NCBI RefSeq assembly: GCF_900110955.1
Contig: NZ_FOFR01000017.1
Location: forward strand, 62,001-126,000
Reading direction: 5' to 3'
Source of the DNA: Lentzea xinjiangensis
GTDB lineage: Bacteria; Actinomycetota; Actinomycetes; Mycobacteriales; Pseudonocardiaceae
DNA length: 64,000 nucleotides
Shown: positions 54,396 through 63,001 of the stretch, one piece after another
How positions within the stretch are numbered: the stretch's first letter is position 1
Layout of the letters: each line of letters begins with the position of its first letter
Translations under genes and position numbers: made by a program
Notes under the pieces: generated by a model
Databases searched by the model: none
The model's input: only the letters and a program-made list of their open reading frames with translations
What the model was told of the DNA's origin: nothing

Positions 54396-55500
54396 ACAAC
54401 CACGCCTGTGAGCTGAAACCCTTCTGAGGCAGGTCGATCTCGACACCGGTGAACTCGGCGGGCGTCAGTCCGCCGTAACCGTGGCTGATGACGTCTTCGT
54501 ACAACGTGCGGGACGTGATCACGGCGTAGTCGGTATCGGGATCGGCCTTCAGCGCCTCGCGTAGGGGTGCGGAGTCGAGCAGGCGGTGCACGGCGATCGT
54601 GGAGGTGCCGACCCACCCGTTCGAACTGCGCACGAGCAGTCCGCGGTCGAACGCCAGCCGTAGGCGCAGTCTCGAGTGATCGCTCAGGCTGTGATTGGCC
54701 TCCTGCAACGCCTTCCTGAACCCCTCGAACAACCTGGGGACGATCTCGGACTCGTCGATGTCCGAGGGCAGTACTGCGAACTGGCTGTCCCCTTCGCCGT
54801 CGGTCACGACCGCGGACTCGTCGATACCGGCATGGGCCCGTGCCTCTCGCATGATTCCGAGGAAGCGTTCCTGCGCGAGCAGCGCTTCCGGGCCGCGGAA
54901 TCTGCTGTACCGCTCGATGTCCGCGGCGATGCACAGCCTCACCCTGGCGCTGCTGTCCGGCGGAGAAGCTGACCGGCGCGGAGGCGCCCATGTGCCCTGC
55001 CGCGCGGGAAGGACCAGTTGGGCTGTCCACGGCGACGAGGTCGTGGTGTGAATGAGTCGTTTGCCGTTCCAGAAGAACGCGCGGTTCGCGAGTGACATGT
55101 CCATCTGGACCGTCAGCTCGACCCTGAGCGGCTCGTCGGCGGCCTGGACGACGACGCGGAACTCGTGCGGGCCTGCCGGCAGCTCATCATGGCTCAGGGT
55201 GCCGAGCTGACAACCTCGGGCGGACCCTGACAGATCGCACACCGACGTGGTCAGGCCAACGGGACCGTCAAGGTCGAACGCCGCGGGCGAGGGCGTTATC
55301 GCGCAGCGCACCAACGCTGTCCGTGGCTGCCGTCGCCGTGTGGGCGTGCCGAGCAGCATCGCGAAACGGATCGTCACCAGTCCGTCCTGCAGAGAGGTGC
55401 CGAGGAGCTGGAAGTCCACCGTGGAGATCTGCGTGGTTTTCCGTCCAGTGCTGGTTTCCCGGGTGGTCGTGAGTGTGCGCGTGTGCTGGACGCCGATCAT
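54379..55500 (-). CDS. Class III nucleotide cyclase-like protein
   Basis: A 373-residue protein, last gene of a three-gene operon. Residues ~1-170 form a beta-rich domain I do not recognise. Residues ~180-370 look like a class III cyclase homology domain: metal-site Asp in CIAADIERYSRFRG (about 193), the second Asp in TDGEGDSQFAVLP (about 232), LRLRLAFDRGLL, and VGTSTIAVHRLLDSAP followed by DYAVITSRTLYEDV. The two metal aspartates are present and an Arg remains in the last helix, but the usual Asn of the V-N-x-A-x-R motif seems replaced, so activity or nucleotide choice may differ. ATG at 55500 overlaps the NUDIX stop. Probably makes or binds a nucleotide signal. Confidence 0.7.
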   Translation of the reverse strand: MIGVQHTRTLTTTRETSTGRKTTQISTVDFQLLGTSLQDGLVTIRFAMLLGTPTRRRQPRTALVRCAITPSPAAFDLDGPVGLTTSVCDLSGSARGCQLGTLSHDELPAGPHEFRVVVQAADEPLRVELTVQMDMSLANRAFFWNGKRLIHTTTSSPWTAQLVLPARQGTWAPPRRSASPPDSSARVRLCIAADIERYSRFRGPEALLAQERFLGIMREARAHAGIDESAVVTDGEGDSQFAVLPSDIDESEIVPRLFEGFRKALQEANHSLSDHSRLRLRLAFDRGLLVRSSNGWVGTSTIAVHRLLDSAPLREALKADPDTDYAVITSRTLYEDVISHGYGGLTPAEFTGVEIDLPQKGFSSQAWLFTPRR

Positions 55501-56219
55501 CGGACCGGGGGGATGTCGTAGCGGATGCGCCTGTCTCCCACTAGATACGACGTTGTTGGAGTGAGGAGCGACCGACCGGCCCGGCCGTGCTGGATGTCGT
55601 CGGGTGTGGCAGCAATGACTGTGCGTGCGGCGGCATCGGCCGTCAGAGCCACGAGTTCGGTCCGCAACTTCAGTGTCTCCTTGTCCGCGCACATCAGATC
55701 GTAGACCTCGAGTTGCCGCCACTGGCGGTACCGCTGTCCCGGCACTGGGAGTAGTCCTTCCACGATCGTGCGCAGGTGTGCGAACCTCGTCGCCCGCACG
55801 GAGTGTGCAAGTCCCGGATACCCGATTTCGGTCAGCTCCTCGGACAGCTTGCGTCGCAGGCACTCCGAGGCGTCCTCGCGATATGCGCCGGTCGTGAACC
55901 AACGACGGAAGGAGGTCAGGGAGCGTGCCGGAAGCAGACCCCGAAGATCTGCACGCATGTCGGAGGAGCTTTGGGGCCATCTGTCAGCGCGGAATCCGAG
56001 ACCGTCGAGCAGCTCGGCCGCCGGGCCGAAGTACTTGAACACCCCACCGGGCGGGCTGAAGGCTCCAGGTCGTGAACGCGCCTCGAACAGGACATATCGG
56101 TTGTCATCGCGCAGACGCAACAGCGCTGCGCACGAGATCCGCACCTGGCGCCGGTGCGGAGACTGTGCCACCGGGTCACCGAGCCTCGTGACCTCAACGG
56201 CTCGCGGCCACCAGGGCAT
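55497..56219 (-). CDS. SMODS-associated NUDIX-like protein
   Basis: A 240-residue protein resembling the SMODS-associated NUDIX domain of nucleotide-based immunity systems. It shows VRISCAALLRLRDDNRYVLF, GAFSPPGGVFKYFGPAAELL, the D-L-R of SDMRADLRGLLP, F-R-R-W-F and a diverged Nudix box REDASECLRRKLSEELTEIG with the E-E pair. The ATG at 56219 has GGGAGG five bases upstream, starting inside the 3' end of the previous gene; the stop overlaps the cyclase start (ATGA). The known family is linked to CD-NTase (SMODS) systems, where it may sense or process the nucleotide; here its partner is a class III cyclase-like protein instead. Confidence 0.72.
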   Translation of the reverse strand: MPWWPRAVEVTRLGDPVAQSPHRRQVRISCAALLRLRDDNRYVLFEARSRPGAFSPPGGVFKYFGPAAELLDGLGFRADRWPQSSSDMRADLRGLLPARSLTSFRRWFTTGAYREDASECLRRKLSEELTEIGYPGLAHSVRATRFAHLRTIVEGLLPVPGQRYRQWRQLEVYDLMCADKETLKLRTELVALTADAAARTVIAATPDDIQHGRAGRSLLTPTTSYLVGDRRIRYDIPPVR

Positions 56220-57258
56220 CATCACCTCCCGCAGCGCTGGCCGACAGTGCGGTGCGCCCGAGGCCGGCGACCACGTCAACGGCCACCGCGGATGCGAGCA
56301 TGAGCGCGGCTTCGCCGTCGCCCAAGCGTTCGTTCAGCCAGTCCTGGGCGTGGGCGGAGCAGTGTGGAACCTCGGTGATCATCGAGCTGACGGGATCCGA
56401 GCAGAAGTGTCGGCGCAGGGCGTCGAGCGCGGCATCGGACGGGTTCTCGCCCGCCCAGGTGCGAGTGGAGATCTCCAATATCGTCGCGTGGGCCTTCGAA
56501 CGAAGCCGGCATTCCTCAGCGTCGTGCGATCCGCTGAGCGGCAACGGGCGGAGGCCGGAACCGGACGAGGTGGGTGCGGTCTTGCGCCCGATCGGCCGTT
56601 CCACGTAGTCGTGATACCAGCGCTTCTCGGTGCGCATGCACGTGAGCACGCGCTCCACCTCGGCGAGTACGACCCGAGGCGTGCTGCCCTCCCAGTCGCC
56701 GGTCGCCAGCGCCCGCTGCTCGCTCCACCTCGACAAGGGCCATACGCCACTGCTGGGGGCGTCGGGGACTCCTGCCCACTCCAGCACGCGAAGTGCGAGC
56801 GACACCAGCCACGGGTCGTTGCTCAACGCGTCGCAGAGCCAGCGCGGTGGTCGTGGCCGTTGCAGCGCACCGAGCTCGCCGCGCCGCCGACGGTGCCCGT
56901 CGATCGTGGCGGAGCGGGCCACCCCGCCGATCCACCTCTCCAGGTCGTCGATCCGGCCCGTCGCCCTGCGTCGCACGACGTCCAGCACCGCCGCGACGTC
57001 GTCGTGGAAACGGTCCAGGCAGTCCCCGTCCAGCAGCTTCACCGAGCGAGCGCACGCGGTGTGCCCGCGGCTGAACTCGGCCCTCCTGGTGATCCGGTCG
57101 AACACGATCGGCCAGACCAGGTCGTACACGGTGCGACTGAGCCCCTTGGGGCCGGTGAGCGCCTCCTCGGCGAGCGAGATGCTGAGCGAACCCGACCTCG
57201 CGAGGTCGAGCACCTCCGCTGCGGACACCCGCCGCGGCACCGGGTCCTGCTTGTACAT
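56194..57258 (-). CDS. Sigma-70-like protein of the cyclase-NUDIX operon
   Basis: A 354-residue protein, first gene of the operon. The stretch DRFHDDVAAVLDVVRRRATG, LERWIGGVARSATIDGHRRR and RGELGALQRPRPPRWL looks like sigma-70 region 2 (core-binding and -10 melting helices). The following 180 residues (VWPLSRWSEQRALA, VERVLTCMRTEKRWYHDYVE) have no clear region 4. It may be a diverged sigma or anti-sigma-like regulator; I am not sure. The ATG at 57258 has GAGGAG eight bases upstream; a small divergent gap separates it from the HTH gene. It overlaps the NUDIX gene by 26 bases, so the three products are coupled. Confidence 0.5.
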   Translation of the reverse strand: MYKQDPVPRRVSAAEVLDLARSGSLSISLAEEALTGPKGLSRTVYDLVWPIVFDRITRRAEFSRGHTACARSVKLLDGDCLDRFHDDVAAVLDVVRRRATGRIDDLERWIGGVARSATIDGHRRRRGELGALQRPRPPRWLCDALSNDPWLVSLALRVLEWAGVPDAPSSGVWPLSRWSEQRALATGDWEGSTPRVVLAEVERVLTCMRTEKRWYHDYVERPIGRKTAPTSSGSGLRPLPLSGSHDAEECRLRSKAHATILEISTRTWAGENPSDAALDALRRHFCSDPVSSMITEVPHCSAHAQDWLNERLGDGEAALMLASAVAVDVVAGLGRTALSASAAGGDDALVAASR

Positions 57259-57435
57259 GAGTAACTCCTCATCACCCAAATAGCCTCGATGAGGTGCATG
57301 CTGCCGTGTCCAGAGAGTCGTATCTGGACACGGACTTGCCACCTTTTGTTAGGTTTTTGGCCACGATTGGCCTTCGTCCAAGCGCTCTGTTGTCATTGCG
57401 GCGCGGACTGGAAGCCACGGCTGGACAGGAGATGG

Positions 57436-58389
57436 ATGGAAGACTTCGAGGCGAAGCTGCGTGAGGAGATCGCCGGGTTGTGTCACGGCTGGGGGTTACA
57501 ACGGAGTGACCTGCACAAGCGGATCGGTCCCGCGGTCGCGCGCTGGGCCGACGTGCCGCCGAACGCCACCGACGTATCGCGTCGCGTCAAACAGGCGGTA
57601 CTGAGGCTGTTGCCGTACAACGCCAAAACGGATTCGGACGCGTTCGCGCTCTGCGTCGGTCTGGCCCTCCATGCGGAGTACAGCCATCGCACGTTGACCG
57701 CACGTCTTCAGGCAATGTCCGACCGCCTGCACGTGTCAACGCGGACGTTGCACCGTCGCATCAAAGGTGGCATCGCCGACCTGGCCGGGCAGGCCGCGGA
57801 GGAAATGGAGCCGGTCGACCCGCACCGAGGCTGGGCGGTGGAGGTGTTCCGCGCACTTGTCCTGCTGGACCGGCCCCAGCCAGAAGCCATCGAGGAACGC
57901 ACCATCGTCGCCGTGGCCGACGGCCTGCGTCGCCTCGTGATCCGGTTCAGCGTGCCCCGCACCGGTCTTCTCCTGGACGAGGAACGCGACGTGGAGGTCG
58001 AGGTCCAGCACGGCGCCCTGCTCGTCGACCGCTACCGGGAGGGGCAGGGGCACTTCTGCTTCGAGCTGGAGCTGCCGGTCACGCTGAACAGGGGCGACAA
58101 GCACAGCTTCGCGATGGTCGTCAGGGTGACGGACGGCAAGCCGATCCGCGACTACTACACCTACACGCCACTGAACAGTTGCACGTCCTGCGAGATACAC
58201 GTGCGGTTCGCGGCGGACCGCCTCCCCAAAGCTCTGTGGCGAATCGAGGAGGCGGTGCCGCGTGTGCTGGCCGACCTCGGTAAGACTGGGGCGGACGAGT
58301 TGCGGCTCGATGGCGTCGGCGAGATCTCGCAGCGGTTCACCCGGCTGCATCAGGGGTTCGGCTATGGCATCGGGTGGCGGTTCGGCTGA
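57436..58389 (+). CDS. HTH protein with beta-sandwich C-terminus
   Basis: A 317-residue protein divergent from the sigma-like gene. After helical sequence comes a helix-turn-helix MSDRLHVSTRTLHRRIKGG (about residues 95-115). Residues ~150-300 are beta-rich (VADGLRRLVIRFSVP, HFCFELELPVTLNRGDKHSF, RDYYTYTPLNSCTSCEIHVR). Similar HTH plus beta domain proteins occur in actinomycete regulatory genes of unknown ligand. The ATG at 57436 has AGGAG just upstream and starts at conserved sequence; longer in-frame starts exist back to 57289. Its 3' end overlaps the convergent STAND gene by 28 bases. A regulator of the divergent cyclase operon is the simplest reading. Confidence 0.6.
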   Translation: MEDFEAKLREEIAGLCHGWGLQRSDLHKRIGPAVARWADVPPNATDVSRRVKQAVLRLLPYNAKTDSDAFALCVGLALHAEYSHRTLTARLQAMSDRLHVSTRTLHRRIKGGIADLAGQAAEEMEPVDPHRGWAVEVFRALVLLDRPQPEAIEERTIVAVADGLRRLVIRFSVPRTGLLLDEERDVEVEVQHGALLVDRYREGQGHFCFELELPVTLNRGDKHSFAMVVRVTDGKPIRDYYTYTPLNSCTSCEIHVRFAADRLPKALWRIEEAVPRVLADLGKTGADELRLDGVGEISQRFTRLHQGFGYGIGWRFG

Positions 58390-61300
58390 ACGTCCTCCTC
58401 GTCGAGCGAGCGCAATGCGATCATGACCAGGTCGTGAGCGGACCGGTGGAGCGGGCCTTGCGCGGTCATGTGGGTGATCGTGGACTCCACAAGGCCTGGC
58501 CGGTCCAGGAGTGGCGTCAGCAGGGCCTGCGCTCCGGATGGGTGGGCGGTGACGATCGCCCAAGCCCAGTCGGCCACAGCGGCTGGGGCGGCTCCAGCCG
58601 GAGGACACGCCCGCACCAGTTGCTCGACTGCCTCGTCGCTGAACCGATGGCCGCGTCGGCGCGATGACGGAGGGCGGTTCGACAGCGCGGCGATAGCCAG
58701 CAGCACGGACTCGTCATCGCCGTCACACAGCAGAGCTTCGTGGTCCGCCGCAGTTCCGCCACATCGGGCGAGTGCCGTGCGCCACGGCCAGTACAACCGC
58801 TCGAACAGGTTCCGCTCGGTCAACGTGGTCGCGGCGGTCCAGGCGAGCCGGACGCCGCGCGGCTGGTCGGCGTCGAAGATCGCGCAGAGCAACGCCGACA
58901 GCCCTTCGAGCTCGTGGTGGCCAGCCACCACGAGCGCCGTGCGGAACAGGTCCTCCGCCACGGCGGCCTCGTCGGGACCTGTGGCTGCGGCCGCGATCAG
59001 CAGCCGGTCGTTCGACGTGCTGCCGCTTAGCGCGGCGAGGAGGTCAGGTGCGCGTTCCGGGGCGTCTCGCAGCAAGCGATGAGCTGCGGCGGCTGCGACG
59101 TCCGGCGAGTCCCCGAGAGCGTACGTCAACCACGATTCGGGCGCGTGCGGCCCGGTCAGCACCGATCGCACCACGCTCTGGCCTGCCGGTACGAAGCTGT
59201 CGAGCAGGGGCTCGATCTTGTGGCCGAGGTCGAACGCGAACCGCAGTCGCAGCGCGCGGTCGAAGGTGCCGGGCAGGAACATCGACAGGAGGGAAGCTCG
59301 TTCCTGCTGCAACTTGCGCATGTCCTGCACGGCGACGCACGTGCGAAGTTCACGTTCGATCTCGTCCAGGCGCTGGAGGCTACAAGCCTCGTAGGTGCGC
59401 TGGTACGAGTCCGGCAGCACGGTGCGAAGTGCGATCAACGTTGTGATGGCCTCGTGCACCACAGGCCAGGGACGGTCCCGGGTGACGAACTCGCCCACGA
59501 CGAGCTCCAGTTTCGGTACCAGGCCGTATCGAATGGCCCGCAACGCGTCCTTGATCATTGCAGGAGAGTTTTCGTCGGCCAATACCCTCCGCACCACTGC
59601 GGCTAGGACCTCCGCCATGTGCTGGCGGGTCGGACCGGGAGGGTGTAGTTCTGTCTGCTCGATCAGCTGCGAGAGTGCGATGCGGCGTGGCTCCTCGAGA
59701 ACACGCTGGTCTTCGATGAGCGAGACCAGCGGGCCGAGATCGCCGTGCAGGACCAGCGCGAGCGCGGCGAGCTCCCGCGATCCGGCCGCGCTCCCCGTGC
59801 TGTGCAAGATCGTCAGCTGTTTCGAGACGAAACGGCCCACGCAGTCGTGGGAACGGAGTCCGCTCGCTCCCAGCAACTGTCCTGCCAACACGGGCTCGCG
59901 TCCGGACAAGTCGTCCACCAGCAGTGCGATCGACTCGCGGGAAGCATCGGGAAGCGCCGCGAGCACATTGAGAACGGTATGCCAGCGGGCCTCATCCGTG
60001 TACTTCAGCACCAAAGTGGGCTCGCGCGAAGTCGCGCTCACGAGGGCGCGTGCGGCGAAGTAGTGGAGTGTTTGCTGGTCGACGAATCTGACCTGTTTGC
60101 CGTCGACCAGGACGATCCCCGCCTCGACGAGTACGTGGATGCCGTTCTCCGGCAGCCGGCCCGCGCCGGTAGAGAGCACGTTCAACGCCAGCTTCTCTGC
60201 GACCTCCGCTGCGGCCTGATCGTTCCCGAGTTGGGCGCGGAAAACCGCGTCCTGCAGCTCGTACGGGGACTCAGGCAGGTCGTTGTCGTTCAGGAAGGAG
60301 ACGAGCCGGGTCAGCGGACCGAACCTGCCCAGGTGCACCGCCGCCCACATCGGGTCGTGCTCTCGCCTGACCAGCAGGCTTTCGACCTTCTCCCGGGACG
60401 TGACGTACCGATGCAGGTAGGTGCTGACCGCCTCCTCGTCGAGGTCGAGCAGCCGCACGGCCGCGAAGCCGTCCGGAACGGAGACCGCGTCATCGCAGCA
60501 GACGGCGATCCGGGTGAGAGGGAACCGGTGGTGCAACCTGGTGAGCCAGGCGGCCACGTCATGCGTGCCTTCACCTCTGTGGGCAGGGATGTCGTCGACG
60601 AACAGGTGGAGCGCTCCCACCGTCAAGTGTTCAAGTGTGACCGCGCCCTGCCCACAGGCCGCCTTCAGGACAGCGACGTCGCAAGGTGAAGCGAGGTCGA
60701 GGTCCTCCGCACTGATCAGCACCGGGACGCGCTCATCACCCCGCAGGGTCTGCTGCGCAACCTCACGGCACAGCGCGCGGAGAACGGTGGTCTTGCCGCT
60801 TTCCTTCGGCCCGACGATCGCGATGGCCGTGTGTTCACGTGCGAGGGTGGTCGCGGTGTCGCGGACGGCCGACTCGCCGCCCAGTTCCCCGGCCGGCGGG
60901 TCGACGAAGTTGAAGCGCAGCCGGGGATCGGCGAGCAGGCTTGTCGCGGGTGCCGTCCCGTGAGCCAGGACCAGTTGTGAGCACAGTGTTTCACGCGCGT
61001 CGTCCGCGTGCTCGTCGTCCCACAGCTCGAACGGGTCTTCGCACACCAGCCATTCGGTCACCACCCCCGCGGCGGCCGCCACGGCAGCCAGTTTCGCGTC
61101 CGACTGGAACTCTTCCCGGAACTTGATCGTGCGGTGGGCGGCTAGCAGCAGGTGCCCCAGGTGATCCCTTGACCAGTCAGGGCATGCCTCCGGTGGGTAG
61201 CAGGTCCGTGCCACGCGCCGGATGGCGAACAGCATTTGGAAAGCACCGACCTGCGTACCCGCCAGCATCGGCAGGCACCGCCGCTCGGCCTCCTCACCAT

Positions 61301-62519
61301 CGGCGCCGAGGCACAGGAGCCTGCCGCCGAGCGCCAATACTCGCTGCAGATGGACCAACGAGGCGAAGCCCATGTCCGCGAACACCTCGCGGAGCAGTGA
61401 CACCTCGAGCCAGCCGAAGTCGCCCTGCTGCGCGCGCTCATCCTCAACGTCCGCGTAGTCGATGACCGTGGTGTGGTCCGGGCCGACGACGATGTTGCAA
61501 GCGTTCAGATCTCCGTGGACCGCGGACAGGGCTCTGTCGGATGAGGTGGTGGTGAGGACGGGCGAGAGCGCTCCGAACGGGTCGGCGACGGTCGTGTCGC
61601 CGACCTGCCAGTGTTCGCCGGCCGGGTGGTCGACGCCCAGCGCCTTTCCGAGCGCGGCGCGGTGCCGCTCGCCGCGCACGCCGGTGATCGTTCCGCGAAC
61701 CTCGGCGACAGAGCCGGACGACAGGAGCGGCGTGCCGTGGCACGAGATCCTGATGTCGTTGACCTCCAGTGTCGACGGGCCGACGACACGCAGGCCCAGC
61801 AGCACGATCCGCTCGCCTTCGCACAGGTCGCCCACTCCGCCGGTGAGCGAGCGGCGGAACACCGTGCTGTCTGCGATCGGGCCGGGATCGCTTTCCTGCC
61901 CGGCGTCGACGCGCAACTGCAGGATCGGTCCGAGGCTGCGGTTCAGTCCCTTGAGGTTCGATGGTGCGCGGTGCAGATCCACTCGGTCGTACAGCGTCGG
62001 TCGCATGCGCAACAGCGTCTGTTCGATCAAGGCCACCGTGTTTCCGATGCGGTCGGGGTCACGATGCGCCTCGGCCACGACTCGTTCGAGCGTGCGCACC
62101 GCCGCTCCTGGGGTTCCCGCGTGCTGGCTGGCGTGTCGGTAGACGATCGCTCCGAGTCTCTCCGGACAGGAGTCACCTGCGACGTCCGGCGTGGCGGCCT
62201 CGACAGGTGCGAACACCGACGTCGCCACGCCTTTGATGAGCTCGTGGCCGATCCACTCGCGGCGCAGTGTCGACGCCCGGTCGAGCTTGATCACGACGTA
62301 GGAGCGGCCTCTGTCGTTGTGCACCACGGCGCCGAAGGTGTGTCCGCCGCTACGTCCTTCGAACTGCTCGGTCACCTCGACGGCATGCACCGCGTAGGGC
62401 CAGTGTCCTGGGCTGACGCGGTCGGTGGGGATGCGCCGCACCTCGGTCTCGATCTGCTCCTGCACCAGCGGGTCGAGCGAGGCCGCGGCCCCGCTGAAGG
62501 TAACGTTCAGGCCGATCAT
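58362..62519 (-). CDS. Kinase-like/STAND (NACHT-type) NTPase with helical-repeat C-terminus
   Basis: A 1385-residue protein in three parts. Residues ~1-470 resemble a phosphotransferase or ternary-complex-associated domain, with SAVHGDLNACNIVVG (about 330-344) and TVIDYADVEDERAQQGDFGW, the H-G-D-x-x-x-x-N and D motifs of APH-type kinases, preceded by an inserted beta-rich domain. Residues ~540-800 are a STAND-type P-loop NTPase: Walker A AIAIVGPKESGKTTVL (about 567) and Walker B ALHLFVDDIP (about 637). Residues ~870-1385 are alpha-helical repeats. It resembles the NTPases of predicted ternary conflict systems. Start ATG at 62519 (MIGLNVTFSG). Probable defence sensor; substrate and trigger are unknown. 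Confidence 0.75.
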   Translation of the reverse strand: MIGLNVTFSGAAASLDPLVQEQIETEVRRIPTDRVSPGHWPYAVHAVEVTEQFEGRSGGHTFGAVVHNDRGRSYVVIKLDRASTLRREWIGHELIKGVATSVFAPVEAATPDVAGDSCPERLGAIVYRHASQHAGTPGAAVRTLERVVAEAHRDPDRIGNTVALIEQTLLRMRPTLYDRVDLHRAPSNLKGLNRSLGPILQLRVDAGQESDPGPIADSTVFRRSLTGGVGDLCEGERIVLLGLRVVGPSTLEVNDIRISCHGTPLLSSGSVAEVRGTITGVRGERHRAALGKALGVDHPAGEHWQVGDTTVADPFGALSPVLTTTSSDRALSAVHGDLNACNIVVGPDHTTVIDYADVEDERAQQGDFGWLEVSLLREVFADMGFASLVHLQRVLALGGRLLCLGADGEEAERRCLPMLAGTQVGAFQMLFAIRRVARTCYPPEACPDWSRDHLGHLLLAAHRTIKFREEFQSDAKLAAVAAAAGVVTEWLVCEDPFELWDDEHADDARETLCSQLVLAHGTAPATSLLADPRLRFNFVDPPAGELGGESAVRDTATTLAREHTAIAIVGPKESGKTTVLRALCREVAQQTLRGDERVPVLISAEDLDLASPCDVAVLKAACGQGAVTLEHLTVGALHLFVDDIPAHRGEGTHDVAAWLTRLHHRFPLTRIAVCCDDAVSVPDGFAAVRLLDLDEEAVSTYLHRYVTSREKVESLLVRREHDPMWAAVHLGRFGPLTRLVSFLNDNDLPESPYELQDAVFRAQLGNDQAAAEVAEKLALNVLSTGAGRLPENGIHVLVEAGIVLVDGKQVRFVDQQTLHYFAARALVSATSREPTLVLKYTDEARWHTVLNVLAALPDASRESIALLVDDLSGREPVLAGQLLGASGLRSHDCVGRFVSKQLTILHSTGSAAGSRELAALALVLHGDLGPLVSLIEDQRVLEEPRRIALSQLIEQTELHPPGPTRQHMAEVLAAVVRRVLADENSPAMIKDALRAIRYGLVPKLELVVGEFVTRDRPWPVVHEAITTLIALRTVLPDSYQRTYEACSLQRLDEIERELRTCVAVQDMRKLQQERASLLSMFLPGTFDRALRLRFAFDLGHKIEPLLDSFVPAGQSVVRSVLTGPHAPESWLTYALGDSPDVAAAAAHRLLRDAPERAPDLLAALSGSTSNDRLLIAAAATGPDEAAVAEDLFRTALVVAGHHELEGLSALLCAIFDADQPRGVRLAWTAATTLTERNLFERLYWPWRTALARCGGTAADHEALLCDGDDESVLLAIAALSNRPPSSRRRGHRFSDEAVEQLVRACPPAGAAPAAVADWAWAIVTAHPSGAQALLTPLLDRPGLVESTITHMTAQGPLHRSAHDLVMIALRSLDEEDVQPNRHPMP

Positions 62520-62581
62520 CAGTTGTGGGTCTCCGAAGTTGTTCCCCGTTCGCTCGGAACGGCACACAAGGAAGGACAGCG

Positions 62582-63001
62582 ATGCCGGACCGCACGCCCG
62601 TCGCACTTAGCGAGCTGACCTGGCGGGAAGTTTGCGAAAGCTTCTCGTACTACCGGGAGTCGGCTACCCTGCACGGGCTCGACATCAGGTTCGTCACGCT
62701 CGCGTCCGCCTCGCCGGATCACGCGACCGTCGACGAGTGGTCGCGGCTGCGGAAAGAGCTCGACGAACGGGACGGCCTTCACGACGAACTCGTCGGCAAG
62801 TCTGGTGACGGCGTCCCGCGCCGGAAGGCGAGGGCAATGTCGGAAGGGGATCACAAGTGTCCCGTCGGCATCTGTGACCGCCTTGCTTTCGGGAACTTCA
62901 CGGGAGAAGCGCCTCTCTGCGAGCTCACCGGAAAGCGGATGGCGGCGGAGCACACGGCTCAACTCGAGTCCTCTCAGTCTTCTTCGGACGCTGCCCGGTA
63001 G
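62582..63001 (+). CDS. Small protein with C-terminal Cys-rich motif
   Basis: A 139-residue protein divergent from the STAND gene by about 60 bases. The start at 62582 has AAGGAAGGAC upstream. It has a charged helical N-terminus (LSELTWREVCESFSYYRESA) and a C-terminal C-x4-C plus a third Cys in HKCPVGICDRLAF and APLCELTGKRM, suggesting a small metal-binding knuckle. I do not recognise the family. It ends 28 bases inside the convergent pPIWI_RE-like gene. It may be an accessory of one of the flanking systems. Confidence 0.5.
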   Translation: MPDRTPVALSELTWREVCESFSYYRESATLHGLDIRFVTLASASPDHATVDEWSRLRKELDERDGLHDELVGKSGDGVPRRKARAMSEGDHKCPVGICDRLAFGNFTGEAPLCELTGKRMAAEHTAQLESSQSSSDAAR

